A stretch of DNA of 47,986 bases from an uncultured Halomicronema sp. (GTDB lineage: Bacteria; Cyanobacteriota; Cyanobacteriia; Phormidesmidales; Phormidesmidaceae). How positions within the stretch are numbered: the first letter of the stretch is position 1; every line of letters begins with the position of its first letter. This document shows positions 47,859 through 47,986 of the stretch, one piece after another. Both the position numbers and the translations under genes were made by a program. The stretch is from NCBI GenBank assembly GCA_937899725.1, contig CALCCA010000126.1, positions 1 through 47,986 on the forward strand, in the 5' to 3' direction. Under the pieces are notes generated by a model, which saw nothing but the letters and a program-made list of their open reading frames with translations, ran no database searches and was not told the origin of the DNA.

Positions 47859-47986
47859 CTAAAAAATCGCTGGCGGGAGGGCTGTCAGTTCCTTGGGCGT
47901 CAAGTCTAGAGCGGGCTTAGTGGGATAGTAGTACCAGTTCTCAGTGATCGGACTTCCGATGCAGTCTTGGAAACGCAGGGGAGCCA
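47859..47986 (-). CDS. C-terminal end of an unidentified protein, cut by window edge
   Basis: An open frame enters from the right edge and ends with TAG at 47861-47859. The 41 readable codons, APLRFQDCIGSPITENWYYY followed by PTKPALDLTPKELTALPPAI and F, have a clearly protein-like composition, and no competing frame is better. Family not recognised. It converges on the chorismate lyase gene with a 112-bp gap. Confidence 0.5.
   Translation of the reverse strand, partial: APLRFQDCIGSPITENWYYYPTKPALDLTPKELTALPPAIF

Noticed and set aside
1-47986. CRISPR array, rRNA/tRNA genes, integrase gene, prophage
   Set aside because: Looked for regular repeat-spacer units, conserved RNA motifs and tyrosine-recombinase or phage structural motifs; none found.

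Overview
The window is chromosomal DNA from a filamentous-type, non-model cyanobacterium. The evidence is dense HIP1-like octamers (GCGATCGC and relatives) plus marker genes typical of cyanobacteria: a CP12-domain protein, a Ycf21-type chorismate lyase, a monoglucosyldiacylglycerol synthase (mgdA), an EbsA-like protein, a BioD/DRTGG phosphotransacetylase-family protein, a DevBCA exporter and a huge TIR-WD40 protein. No rRNA, tRNA, CRISPR array, integrase or replication origin was recognised.

Layout. 1-2.1 kb: an RTX calcium-binding repeat protein cut by the left edge, a CP12-like protein with a clear terminator, and a small P-loop kinase. 2.3-5.2 kb: an accessory patch with two integron-type gene cassettes (an unknown protein and an alpha/beta hydrolase). 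Each sits at the same nucleotide of two copies of a ~300-bp repeat, and each repeat follows a Clp_N coding end (one intact MerR-Clp_N gene, one relic). 5.2-12.6 kb: the MerR-family regulator, a decayed SDR gene, a lipase-like hydrolase, a serine beta-lactamase-family hydrolase with a small membrane partner, then a second kinase and an intact SDR, so kinase and SDR are each present twice. 13-17 kb: an IS630 relic and a tight leftward operon (SnoaL-like protein, CrtX/MGT-type glycosyltransferase, a hidden 59-aa ORF, alpha/beta hydrolase, GNAT).

17.2-28.5 kb is a signalling/envelope region. It holds two paralogous membrane histidine kinases with relics of a third, small secreted or membrane proteins, the devB-devC-devA exporter operon full of palindromic repeats, and a DesK/NarL-type two-component pair. 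A palindrome TCACCCA-N2-TGGGTGA recurs through this region, three times followed at fixed distance by GCAGGAT. A second dyad, ATGAC-N4-GTCAT, flanks the two-component pair.

29-33.4 kb: a YfcE-type phosphoesterase with a Uma2 nuclease, a PIN toxin/antitoxin module lying between 48-bp direct repeats, an AT-rich OLD/PARIS-like ATPase-Toprim gene broken by one in-frame TGA, and a LuxR HTH relic. 33.5-42.3 kb is mostly ordinary core genome (mgdA, ebsA-like, pta-like, DprA-like, MAPEG, yajQ, an alpha-helical repeat membrane protein, a beta-hydroxyacid dehydrogenase). 42.5-46.7 kb: a wHTH-TIR-TM-14xWD40 protein next to a stand-alone TRPM-type SLOG protein, a plausible nucleotide-signal defence pair. 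The right end has the chorismate lyase and the 3' end of one more leftward gene.

The most interesting signals are the SLOG/TIR-WD40 pair, the duplicated cassette-insertion platform and the recurring CACCCA palindrome. All calls come from reading the sequence only; no database search was run.
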